DNA of 64,000 bases from JAFMJV01 sp963800275 (GCA_963800275.1 CAWDAI010000013.1:1-64000); one strand, 5' to 3'. Numbered from the stretch's first letter, positions 1 to 7,761 are shown. The notes: generated by a model not told the origin, from the sequence alone. A program made the numbers and translations.

Positions 1-702
1 AATGTATTGCTGGTCCTCCATGACCGACTCCTCTATTACGCTCAGCGCCTCCTCGTCACCGGCGTACTTCTCGACCAGCATCGGGATCCGCTCCGCCAGC
101 GGGGCGACGCAGTGCGTCCACCAATCCTCGTCAGGCAGCGTGAAGTGGCCCACGATCTCATAGCCGGCGCCGCGCACCCAGTCGAGCGTGCCCTCGACGT
201 CGGTGACCTCCGTCTGGGGGCCAAAAAGATCGACCAGACCCGGTGGCGGGTCGGGCACCAGCCAGACCGCCTGCGAGGCCATCACGTAACCACCCGGCCT
301 CACGAGAGGCCGCCACGCTTCGAAGGCCTTGGCGAAGCCCATGATGTAGGCGGCGCCTTCCGACCACACGAGGTCGAACGAGCCGGGTCGAAGGGGAGGG
401 CGGACATGTCCGCGCGCAGGGTGCGTGACGCGATCGGCCACACCGGCCGCCGCCGCGTTGGCGCGCACCTGCTCCAGGAACGGCTGGTGCATGTCCACCG
501 AGGTGACCATGCCGTCGGTGGCACGGGCCAGGGCCACCGACTGCATGCCCGGGCCGCAGCCGATGTCGATGATGTCCGGCCGATCGGGCAGGCCCGTGCA
601 CAGGGCCAGCGCGCGCAGCGTGGCCTCGTCGCTGCCCGGCCCCTCGCGCGGCAGATCCTTGTGCAGATCGAAGAAGACCTCGCCCCGATGCTCGTCACTC
701 AT
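1..702 (-). CDS. class I SAM-dependent methyltransferase (3' end cut by window edge)
   Basis: This is a Rossmann-fold methyltransferase; the substrate cannot be told. The ATG at 702 opens a frame that stays open to base 1, giving 234 residues with the C-terminus missing. Motif I is visible (DIGCGPGMQSVALA, about residues 45-58), followed by an acidic motif II (VDMHQPF) and the motif-IV/post-IV stretch GSFDLVWSEGAAY. About 13 residues between RVT and GSFDLVW read as proline/arginine-rich nonsense, while another frame there reads LRADMSALPFDP, exactly what the family has at this place. Two compensating single-base indels, near 425 (+1) and 385 (-1), explain this. No operon partner is visible. 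Confidence 0.75.
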   Translation of the reverse strand, partial: MSDEHRGEVFFDLHKDLPREGPGSDEATLRALALCTGLPDRPDIIDIGCGPGMQSVALARATDGMVTSVDMHQPFLEQVRANAAAAGVADRVTHPARGHVRPPLRPGSFDLVWSEGAAYIMGFAKAFEAWRPLVRPGGYVMASQAVWLVPDPPPGLVDLFGPQTEVTDVEGTLDWVRGAGYEIVGHFTLPDEDWWTHCVAPLAERIPMLVEKYAGDEEALSVIEESVMEDQQYI

Positions 703-927
703 GACGCGGAATGTACTGAGGGGAACCAGCGCCGACTACGTCCATTCGGCCTTCTGAGGGAGGCGTTCGCTTTCAGCGGCGCTCGCGTTCGATGGCGACT
801 GCGCTGCCGCCGACCTCGTGGCAGGTCGGCCCTCGTCGTTCGGTCTCGGCTCGATCCTGGCCACCGGGCTGTTGGTCCCTTGACGGGCCACCCTGGAGGT
901 CGATGATGGGCAGACAAGGAGAGACCC

Positions 928-1122
928 ATGGCGCCTCGCAAGTCCCTGTTGCGGTTGCTCGACCTCCTGACCTCGTTCTTGCCCAGTGGGCCTGACGACC
1001 AGTCGCTCCCGTCATCGGTACCTGACCCTGACGAACCCGGCTTCAGCCCTGAGACCCGCGCAGCTCGAAGGCGCCTCCGGCCCAAGCGTTGCGAGAAGGA
1101 AGGCCGGGGGAGCGGTCGCTAG
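928..1122 (+). CDS. small hypothetical protein, 64 aa
   Basis: Unrecognised. A good Shine-Dalgarno (AAGGAG, 916-921) lies six bases before the ATG, which is the main reason for listing it. The product starts basic and hydrophobic (MAPRKSLLRLLDLLTSFL), then becomes proline-, aspartate- and arginine-rich with no membrane segment or known motif. It stands alone between the divergent methyltransferase and another short ORF. The region has little other coding signal, so it may be a real small protein or a chance ORF. Confidence 0.35.
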   Translation: MAPRKSLLRLLDLLTSFLPSGPDDQSLPSSVPDPDEPGFSPETRAARRRLRPKRCEKEGRGSGR

Positions 1123-1357
1123 AGCGGCCAAGCTGATCGCGATGCGGTCGCCATCGGACGCGGGGCACCATCGATGACCGGCCTTGACTCAGGGTCGACC
1201 ATAGAGATACGTGGGGGGCTACGAAGCACGGCCCAAATCCTGGCCGCCGGGACCGTGCGAAGCCACTGGCGAACCCGACCCGCACCGCGAGTCGCGGCAT
1301 CCGCGTGTTCCGCGCACGCCGCGAGATGGGGGGTTCGACGAATGTACCGTCGGCACC

Positions 1358-1555
1358 ATGTGGGGCACGACCGAACTGACGCTCACCGGTGGCGGAGGTG
1401 GATGGCACGAGTCATGGGTGGCCAAGTTCGATAGCGGAGCCTGGAGCGGCTGGGGCATCGGGCGCGGCTTCGGCACGCTCAAGGGCATGAAGATGCACAT
1501 CGACGTCTGGGCGACCGGTGACGGCATGGACTCCTTCGAGGGCTTCGTCCGCTAG
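1358..1555 (+). CDS. small beta-rich protein, 65 aa, resembling the sensor domain encoded next door
   Basis: The 65-residue product alternates glycine- and tryptophan-rich strands (GGGGGWHESWVAKF, GIGRGFGTLKGMKMHID, DGMDSFEGFVR). This is the layout of small secreted beta-barrel domains of the type in which a wide strand 'G.W.G' is followed by 'G.G.yeGl....'. The same pattern occurs in the anti-sigma factor (2336-3061) and the secreted protein (3121-3654). There is no signal peptide. A TACCGT hexamer (1345-1350) ends seven bases before the ATG, the leaderless arrangement seen elsewhere in this window. It may be a truncated relic of a larger secreted protein or a stand-alone domain. Confidence 0.45.
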   Translation: MWGTTELTLTGGGGGWHESWVAKFDSGAWSGWGIGRGFGTLKGMKMHIDVWATGDGMDSFEGFVR

Positions 1556-1585
1556 GTAGCGGCACCCGCAGGGGCTGCCGGGGGC

Positions 1586-1634
1586 TGCCGCCTTGGTAGC
1601 CCCCTATCCCGAGCAGTGCCGCCTTGGTAGCCCC
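1586..1634. repeat. two 18-bp direct repeats upstream of the sigma-factor gene
   Basis: The sequence TGCCGCCTTGGTAGCCCC occurs at 1586-1603 and again at 1617-1634 (period 31 bp). It lies between the small ORF and the ECF sigma gene, in 235 bases without a gene. A short dyad, ACCCC-TTA-GGGGT, follows at 1741-1753. These could be regulator sites for the sigma operon, but no binding protein can be assigned. Confidence 0.45.
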
Positions 1635-1790
1635 GATCCGGGCGCTCTGCCGCCCACCGACTCTGCTGTGAGGATCCGGGTTCGGAGGGGCGCCCCTGGC
1701 GAACCATCCCACGAAGATCGAAGAGTCCCTCGGTCCCCACACCCCTTAGGGGTAGATGCACCAAACGACGGCTGGGGGAAGCGCAAGCCG

Positions 1791-2339
1791 ATGCAGTTAC
1801 GCGAGATGGTCGAACGGGCTGGGCGCGGCGACCACGATGCCTTCGAGGCCGTGGTCCGCGCCAGCGCCGGGCGGCTGTACGCCATCGCCTACCGCATCCT
1901 GCGTGACGCCGACCTCGCCAACGACGCCCTGCAGGAGGCGCTGGTGAAGGTGTGGGACGACTTGCCTGCGCTGCGCGACCCGGACCGCTTCGACGCCTGG
2001 GCGGCGCGCATCATCTGTCGTTGCTGCTACCGGCTGGCCAAGCGCGAGCGGCGGTTCGCACTTCCGGCACCGGCGGATCCCAGGCCGGACACCACTGCCT
2101 TCGTGGCCGAGGTCGCCGACCAGGACGAGATGGAGCGCGGCTTCCGCCGCTTGTCACCCGAGCACCGTGCGGTGCTCGTCCTTCACTACTACCTGGGCCT
2201 GACCCTGGGTGAGGTCGCCGACACGCTGGACATCCCGCCGGGCACCGTGGGCTCGCGCCTGCACTACGCCATGCGCAGCCTGCGAGCCGCGCTCGAGTCA
2301 GAAGCGCGTACGGCCCAGACCTGGGAGCGATCGGCATGA
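1791..2339 (+). CDS. ECF-type RNA polymerase sigma factor
   Basis: A 182-residue extracytoplasmic-function sigma-70 factor. Region 2 covers about residues 8-80 (DHDAFEAVVRASAGRLYAIA, then DANDALQEALVKVWD-like sequence for -10 recognition and core binding). Region 4 covers about residues 118-170, with the helix-turn-helix LTLGEVADTLDIPPGTVGSR. The two are joined by a short linker, the usual ECF length and layout. The ATG at 1791 follows a GGGGGAAG ribosome-binding site. The stop overlaps the anti-sigma start by four bases (ATGA), so the two are translationally coupled. ECF factors usually control their own operon, so the secreted protein at 3121 is a likely target. Confidence 0.9.
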   Translation: MQLREMVERAGRGDHDAFEAVVRASAGRLYAIAYRILRDADLANDALQEALVKVWDDLPALRDPDRFDAWAARIICRCCYRLAKRERRFALPAPADPRPDTTAFVAEVADQDEMERGFRRLSPEHRAVLVLHYYLGLTLGEVADTLDIPPGTVGSRLHYAMRSLRAALESEARTAQTWERSA

Positions 2340-3061
2340 CGCGCGAGCAGGACCTCGAGCGGCAGCTTGCCGAGTGGCTCGGCGGCGGGCCCAGCACGGC
2401 GCCGGCCGATGTCGTCGACGAGGCTCTGAGGCTCACCGCCGGACGACCACAGGAGCGGGGCGTTCGGCGCCTGCTGGCGCAACTCGGCCGATGGTTCCAA
2501 GTCGCCCGTATCGCCAGGGTGAGCGCGCTCGCCGCTGTGCTCGCAGGCGTCCTGCTCACCAGCGTGATCGTCACCACGCCCTTCCTCGGCGGGGGCACTG
2601 TGCCGTCGCCCACGCCGTCGCCCACGCCGACACTCGGTCCGGCACCCTCGATGGATGGTCAAGCGGCCCTTGCCGTCGCCGGCACCGCCACGATGGCCGT
2701 CGAGTCCGAGTCGCCCATGCAGCAGGTCCGCTCGGTCGTCATCGACACTGGCGATCCCCGGGTCGACGGCCGGGCCAGCCAGGATCTGGTGGTCCTCGCC
2801 GAGACGGCGAACGCAGCCCAGCTGGACGGAACCATGCGACTGAAGAACGACTGGGGTGCCTGGAAGGGACAGATCGACATCGTCCGCTACCGGTCGGGCG
2901 AGGAGTACGAATACGCCGCGCTCAGGGGCAGTGACGCCTACGCGGGCTACACCTTCGAGTACACCGTCCATCAAGCCACCGCTGAAGCGGAGCGGGTGGT
3001 GGGGGGAGCCATCTGGCCGGATGAGCCACCTCCACCACCCGACCCGTCGCTGCTGCCGTGA
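2336..3061 (+). CDS. membrane-anchored anti-sigma factor with extracytoplasmic sensor-like domain
   Basis: A 241-residue single-pass membrane protein. Residues 1-58 are cytoplasmic and should hold the sigma-binding part. Residues 60-83 form one transmembrane helix. A Pro/Ser/Thr linker follows (about 87-106), then an extracytoplasmic domain. Overlap with the upstream sigma gene identifies it by context as its anti-sigma factor; no zinc-binding HxxxCxxC motif is seen. The outer domain (GAWKGQIDIVRYRSGEEYEY ... AYAGYTFEYTV ... PDPSLLP) matches the next gene's product strand by strand (GAFQGPIHVFYYPDGSEFRM ... GYEGLTLSMTN ... PDADLLPE). The two are probably duplicated domains. Confidence 0.75.
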   Translation: MTREQDLERQLAEWLGGGPSTAPADVVDEALRLTAGRPQERGVRRLLAQLGRWFQVARIARVSALAAVLAGVLLTSVIVTTPFLGGGTVPSPTPSPTPTLGPAPSMDGQAALAVAGTATMAVESESPMQQVRSVVIDTGDPRVDGRASQDLVVLAETANAAQLDGTMRLKNDWGAWKGQIDIVRYRSGEEYEYAALRGSDAYAGYTFEYTVHQATAEAERVVGGAIWPDEPPPPPDPSLLP

Positions 3062-3120
3062 GGCTCACGGGCCCGAGACCACGGCAGGTCCATCCAACCC
3101 CGAGACAGAGGAGGTACGAC

Positions 3121-3654
3121 ATGCGTACCAACCGAACCACACTTGCCGCCATGCTGTCGATCGCTCTCGCGGTCTTGCCCGGTGCGGTCGCCGCACAGTC
3201 AGCCGGCGAGGAGCTGGAGACTCCGAGCTACTGGACGGGCACCGAAAGCGCAATGTCGAGCCAGGGGGTCCCCGGCGGCGAGGTCGCGGGCTTCCCGTGG
3301 GGCTACCGCACGACGGTCGGGGTCAAGGCGACGAGTGAGGCCGATGACCCGCGCGCCTCCGGGGACCTGACCATGGTCTTGTTCTACGACGATGCGGGCG
3401 CGTACGACATCGCCCGCGCCACCGGTCTCGTCCGTCTGGCGAACGAGGGCGGCGCGTTCCAAGGGCCTATCCACGTCTTCTACTACCCCGACGGCTCTGA
3501 GTTCCGCATGGCGCTGTTGGAGGGTCAGGAAGGATACGAGGGTCTGACCCTTAGCATGACCAACTTCCTCGACCCCTCCGGCGAAGGGCAGCCGCAGGGC
3601 CTCATCTGGGAGGGCGAGGTACCGGTCCCCGACGCGGACCTGCTGCCCGAGTAG
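3121..3654 (+). CDS. secreted protein sharing a domain with the adjacent anti-sigma factor
   Basis: A 177-residue exported protein. The signal peptide is clear: MRTNRTTLAAMLSIALAVLP with cleavage near AVAAQ (about residue 25). A strong Shine-Dalgarno (AGAGGAGG) lies eight bases before the ATG, which fixes the start. The mature part is a beta-rich domain, possibly a small barrel, ending in DADLLPE. Its last 100 residues parallel the extracytoplasmic part of the anti-sigma factor just upstream. It is the third gene of the sigma/anti-sigma operon, 59 bases downstream. It could bind the same ligand as the anti-sigma sensor or compete with it. No enzyme motif is visible. Confidence 0.7.
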   Translation: MRTNRTTLAAMLSIALAVLPGAVAAQSAGEELETPSYWTGTESAMSSQGVPGGEVAGFPWGYRTTVGVKATSEADDPRASGDLTMVLFYDDAGAYDIARATGLVRLANEGGAFQGPIHVFYYPDGSEFRMALLEGQEGYEGLTLSMTNFLDPSGEGQPQGLIWEGEVPVPDADLLPE

Positions 3655-3674
3655 ACACGCTGCTCCTCGCGATC

Positions 3675-3705
3675 GAGGCGCCTGCGCATCCAGCGGGGGC
3701 GCCTC
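3675..3705. terminator. hairpin between convergent genes
   Basis: GAGGCGCC (3675-3682) pairs perfectly with GGCGCCTC (3698-3705) around a 15-base loop, between the convergent ends of the secreted-protein gene and the winged-helix gene. No T-run follows, so it may be a weak bidirectional terminator. The right arm overlaps a 16-bp sequence (3689-3704) repeated exactly at 5377-5392. Confidence 0.4.
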
Positions 3706-3715
3706 GTAGCGCCCG

Positions 3716-4606
3716 CTACGCGCCCATCGATGACAGCACGAACGCCAAGTCACGGAGCCACTCGTCGAAGGCGTTGCCCCAGGCTGCCCCAGTCGCGCTC
3801 ATGTCGGGGTAGGGCAGGGCCGCCGGCTCGAGCATCGGCAGCACGCGTTCAGTCGCTCGGCGGGTCTCCACCAGCCGAACCGACGGGCTGACGGCTCGAG
3901 TCGACGCGTCGGCTCGAGCCGCTGCCCAGACCACCGTCCACCTCGACGGCCAATCGATGTCGGGCACACCGTCTGGCTCGAGCAATTCGCGGAGTGGCGA
4001 TTGCCGATCGAGCCAGACTCGGTTGCGATTGCCTTGCCGACTGGTTCGTACGATGCCGGCCAGGCTCAGGCCGTCGACCGTCAATGCCGTGTTCCGCTTC
4101 GAGTGCCACGAGCGTCGGGCGAGGTCGGCAACGGACACCGGCTTCGGCGGAGTCGTCAGTAGTGTCGTCAGGACATCGGCCCTGGCGCTGACTCCGAAGC
4201 CGGCGCGGATCCTCCACGAGAGGCGAGCAGGGCTGAGCAGGTCCTCGGCAACTGCCTTTCCCCGAGTTGTCGCGCGCACGCCCTCTTGGGCGAAGGGCCA
4301 GCGAGGCCCTCCGGCGGCGTGGACTTCGCCGCCGAACCGGGCGAGCGCACCCGGATCGACCTCCATCTCCCTCGCGACCCGGCGCAGCCGACCGGTGTTG
4401 ATGATCGTGCCGTATCGGACGCACCAATCGATTGCGACATCCCGGACTCTGGGGTCACCCCCGTCATCGGCAGCGGTAGCTGCGACCAAGGCATCAGGGT
4501 CGATTGGTGTCAGGTCGTCGATGCCAGCGAGCTGGGCGCCGAACGCGATCCACCCTGCGGCGATCCGCTCTGCGATGGCCGCTTGGAGTCCTGACTTATC
4601 GCTCAT
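3716..4606 (-). CDS. winged-helix DNA-binding protein, probable partner of a nucleotidyltransferase
   Basis: A 296-residue protein with a MarR/ArsR-like winged-helix region at about residues 170-225 (PVSVADLARRSWHSKRNTAL ... GIVRTSRQGNRNRVWLDR). The flanking regions are helical, without membrane segments or catalytic motifs. The ATG at 4606 lies inside the end of the upstream nucleotidyltransferase gene (11-base overlap), so the two are coupled. Paired regulator/nucleotidyltransferase genes recall AbiE-type and DUF6036-type toxin-antitoxin modules, in which the DNA-binding partner is the antitoxin. Here the nucleotidyltransferase comes first, the reverse of AbiEi-AbiEii. Function is inferred from context. 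Confidence 0.65.
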   Translation of the reverse strand: MSDKSGLQAAIAERIAAGWIAFGAQLAGIDDLTPIDPDALVAATAADDGGDPRVRDVAIDWCVRYGTIINTGRLRRVAREMEVDPGALARFGGEVHAAGGPRWPFAQEGVRATTRGKAVAEDLLSPARLSWRIRAGFGVSARADVLTTLLTTPPKPVSVADLARRSWHSKRNTALTVDGLSLAGIVRTSRQGNRNRVWLDRQSPLRELLEPDGVPDIDWPSRWTVVWAAARADASTRAVSPSVRLVETRRATERVLPMLEPAALPYPDMSATGAAWGNAFDEWLRDLAFVLSSMGA

Positions 4607-5192
4607 CTCGAGCCTCTTCCGCCAAGAGGCTAACGACTGCCTGAAGCAGGGCGCCGAACGCAGGTGACGGGTCATGCGTTGTGCACCACGCTGCCGCCGC
4701 CTCGGTCTCCTCGGCGGCAGGGCGTAGTGCGAGGAGATCCTGCAGGTGGCGACCGTGCGTCGGCCATTGATCGGCGGATGCGTAGAGCTTGAAGCAGATC
4801 ATGTCGAGCCGTCCGGCGAGCCAGACTGTCAGGGCCCCGTAACGCCGGGGCCTCAAGCGTTCCTCGAAGCCATCAGGCAGGCCGAGATCGATCAGATCGG
4901 CCGGCCCGATGTTGAGCCAATCCGCGGCAAGACCGAGCGCCCGCGCGACATCTCGTACCGCCTCTGCGAGCGGTCCTGGCAGGGCGCCGAGCTTGACCAC
5001 CTGACCGTCGTCGAGGCGGATGCCCACGAGGTCCCCATCCTTGGTGGGGCGCGAGATGATGCCCTGCAGCACGAGGTTCGCCCCTCCCACGAGCACGACC
5101 TCATATGGAGATCCGCGGTACTCGAGGATCTCGCCCAGGGCTTGGAGTGCCGCGTCCAGTCCGGCAGGCTCAAGGCGGTCAGTCATTGGCAT
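4596..5192 (-). CDS. DUF6036-like nucleotidyltransferase, possible toxin
   Basis: A 198-residue protein with the start of a nucleotidyltransferase fold: VVLVGGANLVLQGIISRPTK followed by DGDLVGI. The Asp pair would correspond to the metal-binding D.D of the polymerase-beta superfamily. The remaining sequence has the helical look of DUF6036/AbiEii proteins (LNIGPADLIDLGLPDGFEER ... RLDMICFKLYASADQ). It is first of a two-gene operon with the overlapping winged-helix gene. A promoter placed almost on the start codon suggests a leaderless message from 5192. It may be the toxin of an abortive-infection or toxin-antitoxin pair; nucleotidyl transfer to tRNA is known for relatives but not shown here. 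Confidence 0.65.
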   Translation of the reverse strand: MPMTDRLEPAGLDAALQALGEILEYRGSPYEVVLVGGANLVLQGIISRPTKDGDLVGIRLDDGQVVKLGALPGPLAEAVRDVARALGLAADWLNIGPADLIDLGLPDGFEERLRPRRYGALTVWLAGRLDMICFKLYASADQWPTHGRHLQDLLALRPAAEETEAAAAWCTTHDPSPAFGALLQAVVSLLAEEARDER

Positions 5193-5197
5193 GCCCT

Positions 5198-5227
5198 TAT
5201 CGTGGCGAGTGCAATCGAGAAAGTCAA
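5198..5227 (-). promoter_or_regulatory. sigma-A-like promoter for the nucleotidyltransferase operon
   Basis: On the minus strand TTGACT (5222-5227) and ACGATA (5198-5203) are separated by 18 bases. The -10 ends five bases from the ATG at 5192, so transcription should start at or next to the start codon, giving a leaderless mRNA. Confidence 0.5.
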
Positions 5228-5376
5228 CAGCGCACTAAAAGAAGTTGAAGTTCTCGAGTCGGGTAGTTCACCTGCCCGCTATTCGGAGGAGCGGACCCGG
5301 GAGGCCGAACGAGCAAATGGCCAAGCGCCCGCACCGGCTCGCGTCGCTGATAGCCCACTGACAGGCGGCACTCGCC

Positions 5377-5392
5377 TCCAGCGGGGGCGCCT
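5377..5392 (+). repeat. 16-bp direct repeat flanking the nucleotidyltransferase/winged-helix pair
   Basis: TCCAGCGGGGGCGCCT at 5377-5392 is identical to 3689-3704. The two copies bracket the two-gene module almost exactly (3716-5192). They could be an insertion-site duplication, recombination remnants or shared parts of terminator-like hairpins. The stretch 5193-5469 holds nothing else apart from the promoter. Confidence 0.5.
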
Positions 5393-5469
5393 GCTGCTAT
5401 TCGGGGCTCCGCATCGGCTGCCGATCGTCCAGCAGCACCCGCCTGCTCCACCTGATAGTGTCCCGGCCC

Positions 5470-6663
5470 ATGAGCGAAGGCAGGCGCTGGGTCGTTCCGA
5501 TGCGCGGGCGCGCGGCGGACGAACCGCATCGGGCCTCCACCCCGCTGGAGCTGTTCTTCGACCTGGTCATCGTGGTGGCCGTGGCCGCTGCCGCAGCATC
5601 GTTGCACCACGGCATCTCGGAGGGTCACGCCCCCGGATCCATCCTCGGCTACATCCTCACCTTCTTCGCCATCTGGTGGGCGTGGATGAGCTTCACCTGG
5701 TTCGCGGCGGGCTACGACACCGATGACGTGGCCTATCGCATCGCCGTCTTCGTCCAGATGGCGGGAGCCATCATCATCGCGGCCGGCATCGAGCGTGCCT
5801 TCGTGGAGGGCGACTGGTCGCTCGTGCTGGTCGGCTACATCGTCATGCGCGTGGCCCTGGTCTTCCAGTGGTTGCGCGCCGCTCGCGATGACCCGCCGCA
5901 TCGACGGCAGGACATCCGCTGGGCCACCGGCACCGCGGTCATGCAGGTGCTGTGGGTCGCCGCCTTCCTCGTCGTCCCGGCTGAGCTCTTCACGGTCGCC
6001 TTCCTGCTGCTCGTGATCGGCGAGCTCGCGGTCCCGATCCTCGCGACGCGTGATCGACCGACTCGCTGGCACTCGGAGCACATCGCCGAGCGATACGGAC
6101 TGCTCACCATCATCGTGCTCGGCGAATCGGTGCTCGCGGGCACAGTCGCCTTCGGTTCGGTGGCGGATGACGCCTTCTCCGACCCAGAGCTGCTGTTCCT
6201 CGCGCTGGGCGCCCTGCTGCTCGTGTTCGCCATGTGGTGGCTCTACTTCGAACGCTCCAGCGATGACCTGCTGACATCGCGCACACGGGCCTTCGAGTGG
6301 GGCTACGGCCACTACGCCATCTGGATCTCAGCGGCGGCGGTGGGCGCCGGCATCGCCGTGGGCGTCGATGTGCTCACCGACCACGCGCACATCGACATGC
6401 AGGTCGCCGGCGCCGCGGTCGCCGTGCCCGTGGCCATCTACCTGCTGAGCATCTGGGCCCTGCACGACATACCACGTCCCATGTCGAGGTCGCGCATGGC
6501 CCTCACTCCGATCGCGGCCATCCTCGTCCTGGCGACACCGCTCACTCCGCAGCCCATCTTCCTGACCGGTGCGCTCGTGGTCGGCCTCCTGGCCCTCAGG
6601 ATCCTGACCACGCCCCAGACTCCGCCCCAGACCATGACTCCGCCCGCAGCAGAGGCCGACTAG
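5470..6663 (+). CDS. LtrA-family (low temperature requirement A) membrane protein
   Basis: A 397-residue polytopic membrane protein with about ten to twelve hydrophobic segments from residue 30 to the end. Family hallmarks are the N-terminal PLELFFDLVIVVAVA, the FAIWWAWMSFTWFAAGYDTD stretch (residues about 65-85) and HIAERYGLLTIIVLGES in the middle. LtrA proteins are widespread; their transport substrate is unknown and the name comes from a Listeria cold phenotype. The start is the ATG at 5470; an in-frame GTG twelve bases upstream (5458) is possible. It ends overlapping the convergent MerB-like gene by four bases and seems monocistronic. Confidence 0.85.
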   Translation: MSEGRRWVVPMRGRAADEPHRASTPLELFFDLVIVVAVAAAAASLHHGISEGHAPGSILGYILTFFAIWWAWMSFTWFAAGYDTDDVAYRIAVFVQMAGAIIIAAGIERAFVEGDWSLVLVGYIVMRVALVFQWLRAARDDPPHRRQDIRWATGTAVMQVLWVAAFLVVPAELFTVAFLLLVIGELAVPILATRDRPTRWHSEHIAERYGLLTIIVLGESVLAGTVAFGSVADDAFSDPELLFLALGALLLVFAMWWLYFERSSDDLLTSRTRAFEWGYGHYAIWISAAAVGAGIAVGVDVLTDHAHIDMQVAGAAVAVPVAIYLLSIWALHDIPRPMSRSRMALTPIAAILVLATPLTPQPIFLTGALVVGLLALRILTTPQTPPQTMTPPAAEAD

Positions 6664-7322
6664 GCCAGGCCCCAGAAGGGCCCGGAGAGGCCGACCGAGC
6701 GGAAGTAGTCGAGCGCCTCAACCGGCTCGCGTCGCTCGTAGCCCTCGTCGAGGCGGCCCTCGTACCAGTGCGCCGCAAGGCGCCAGAGTGTGGCCAGGTC
6801 CATGACGTAGCCGGGCCCGACCCGGCTCGACTCGGCCCAGCGCTGGACGCACGCGACGCTGCAGAAGAGGCGCTGGTTGTTGCAGGTGTGGACCACGTCG
6901 TCCCAGCACTGGGCCATGGGCACGAGGAAGTGGGCGACCTCGTCGCCGACCGGTGGCGCCTCGCGATTGACGACCCACGCGAGCGGCTTGCCGCAGCCTG
7001 GGCACTGGGTCGCGACGAGCACCTCCGGGTCGGCGGGGCAGAGCTGCGGGATGGTGAAGCTGTCCCAGGCGCAACCGCCCCACCAGAGGGTGTCGCGGCC
7101 CATCACGCTGAAGCCGAACGGCACGCTCGCGAAGGGGTGGGCCATCACGATCCGGCCGTCGCGCAGGACGATGTGCCGGGCTTCGTGCAACGCCTGCATT
7201 GAGTCGCGCACCGCGTCGGCGCTCAGGGCCAGCTCGATCGCCATCTCTTCGGCGCTGGGCGGCCGCCCGTCGTTGACATATCCGCGATAGACCGCGAGGC
7301 GGACGGCTTCGTCATGGTTCAT
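6660..7322 (-). CDS. alkylmercury lyase (MerB)-family protein
   Basis: A 220-residue protein with an N-terminal helix-turn-helix-like part (about residues 1-55) and a MerB-like core. Cys84 and Asp87 (GGCAWD) correspond to the catalytic Cys-x-x-Asp of MerB, and Cys154/Cys158 (FCSVACVQRW) to its second catalytic cysteine region. An additional CPGC pair (107-110) could bind zinc and is not part of classical MerB. MerB cleaves carbon-mercury bonds, but no merA, merR, merT or merP lies nearby, so the substrate may differ. A GGAGGAG ribosome site lies eight bases before the ATG at 7322. Confidence 0.75.
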   Translation of the reverse strand: MNHDEAVRLAVYRGYVNDGRPPSAEEMAIELALSADAVRDSMQALHEARHIVLRDGRIVMAHPFASVPFGFSVMGRDTLWWGGCAWDSFTIPQLCPADPEVLVATQCPGCGKPLAWVVNREAPPVGDEVAHFLVPMAQCWDDVVHTCNNQRLFCSVACVQRWAESSRVGPGYVMDLATLWRLAAHWYEGRLDEGYERREPVEALDYFRSVGLSGPFWGLA

Positions 7323-7386
7323 CGGCGGCTCCTCCGGCTGGCTGGCGGAGCCGATGCTAGCGCAGGCCGTGGTGCTGGCCGCTGGA

Positions 7387-7761
7387 CTACGCGAGGTCGA
7401 GCACGAACGCGAGCGCTCGATCCAGTGCCATGAGTCTGTTGCCGGGGAGCACGCCGACTCGCTCCTCGAGCTCTCCGGCCGGGAATGTGAAGATCTGGTC
7501 GGCGTGGATGAAACCACCCCACGACAGGCCGATATCGCGCGCGCTGACCTCTACGAGGTACTCCGGCTTCAACGCTGCGCTCGCCGCATTCGACGTGATG
7601 GGCACTGCCAGCGTCGTCGAGGAGCGGCTCATCATGCTCGTCTGGACGACGACGGCCCAATGCGGACCCGACAGCACGTTGCCACCGATGTCGCGGAAGT
7701 GGAGCTTGTAGATCTCGCCACGCCTTGGACCCGAGGGGACGGGACGGTTGCCGATACTCAC
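7387..7761 (-). CDS. MazF/PemK-family toxin (type II toxin-antitoxin system)
   Basis: A 124-residue CcdB/PemK-like barrel: RRGEIYKLHF at the start of the core, GPHWAVVVQT as the family's second strand, and TTLAVPITSN for the next. MazF toxins are sequence-specific ribonucleases that arrest growth until neutralised. The frame starts within the antitoxin gene (four-base ATGA-type overlap at 7758-7761), the usual antitoxin-first order. The length matches the family. Its activity is held in check by the upstream ribbon-helix-helix protein. Confidence 0.85.
   Translation of the reverse strand: MSIGNRPVPSGPRRGEIYKLHFRDIGGNVLSGPHWAVVVQTSMMSRSSTTLAVPITSNAASAALKPEYLVEVSARDIGLSWGGFIHADQIFTFPAGELEERVGVLPGNRLMALDRALAFVLDLA

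Noticed and set aside
5193..5469. tRNA gene in the gap before ltrA
   Set aside because: No cloverleaf, TTCRA loop or CCA end could be found there or in the other gaps inspected.
5224..6312. Long minus-strand open frame over LtrA
   Set aside because: The composition is His/Asp/Glu/Arg-rich shadow sequence; the plus strand encodes a recognised membrane family.
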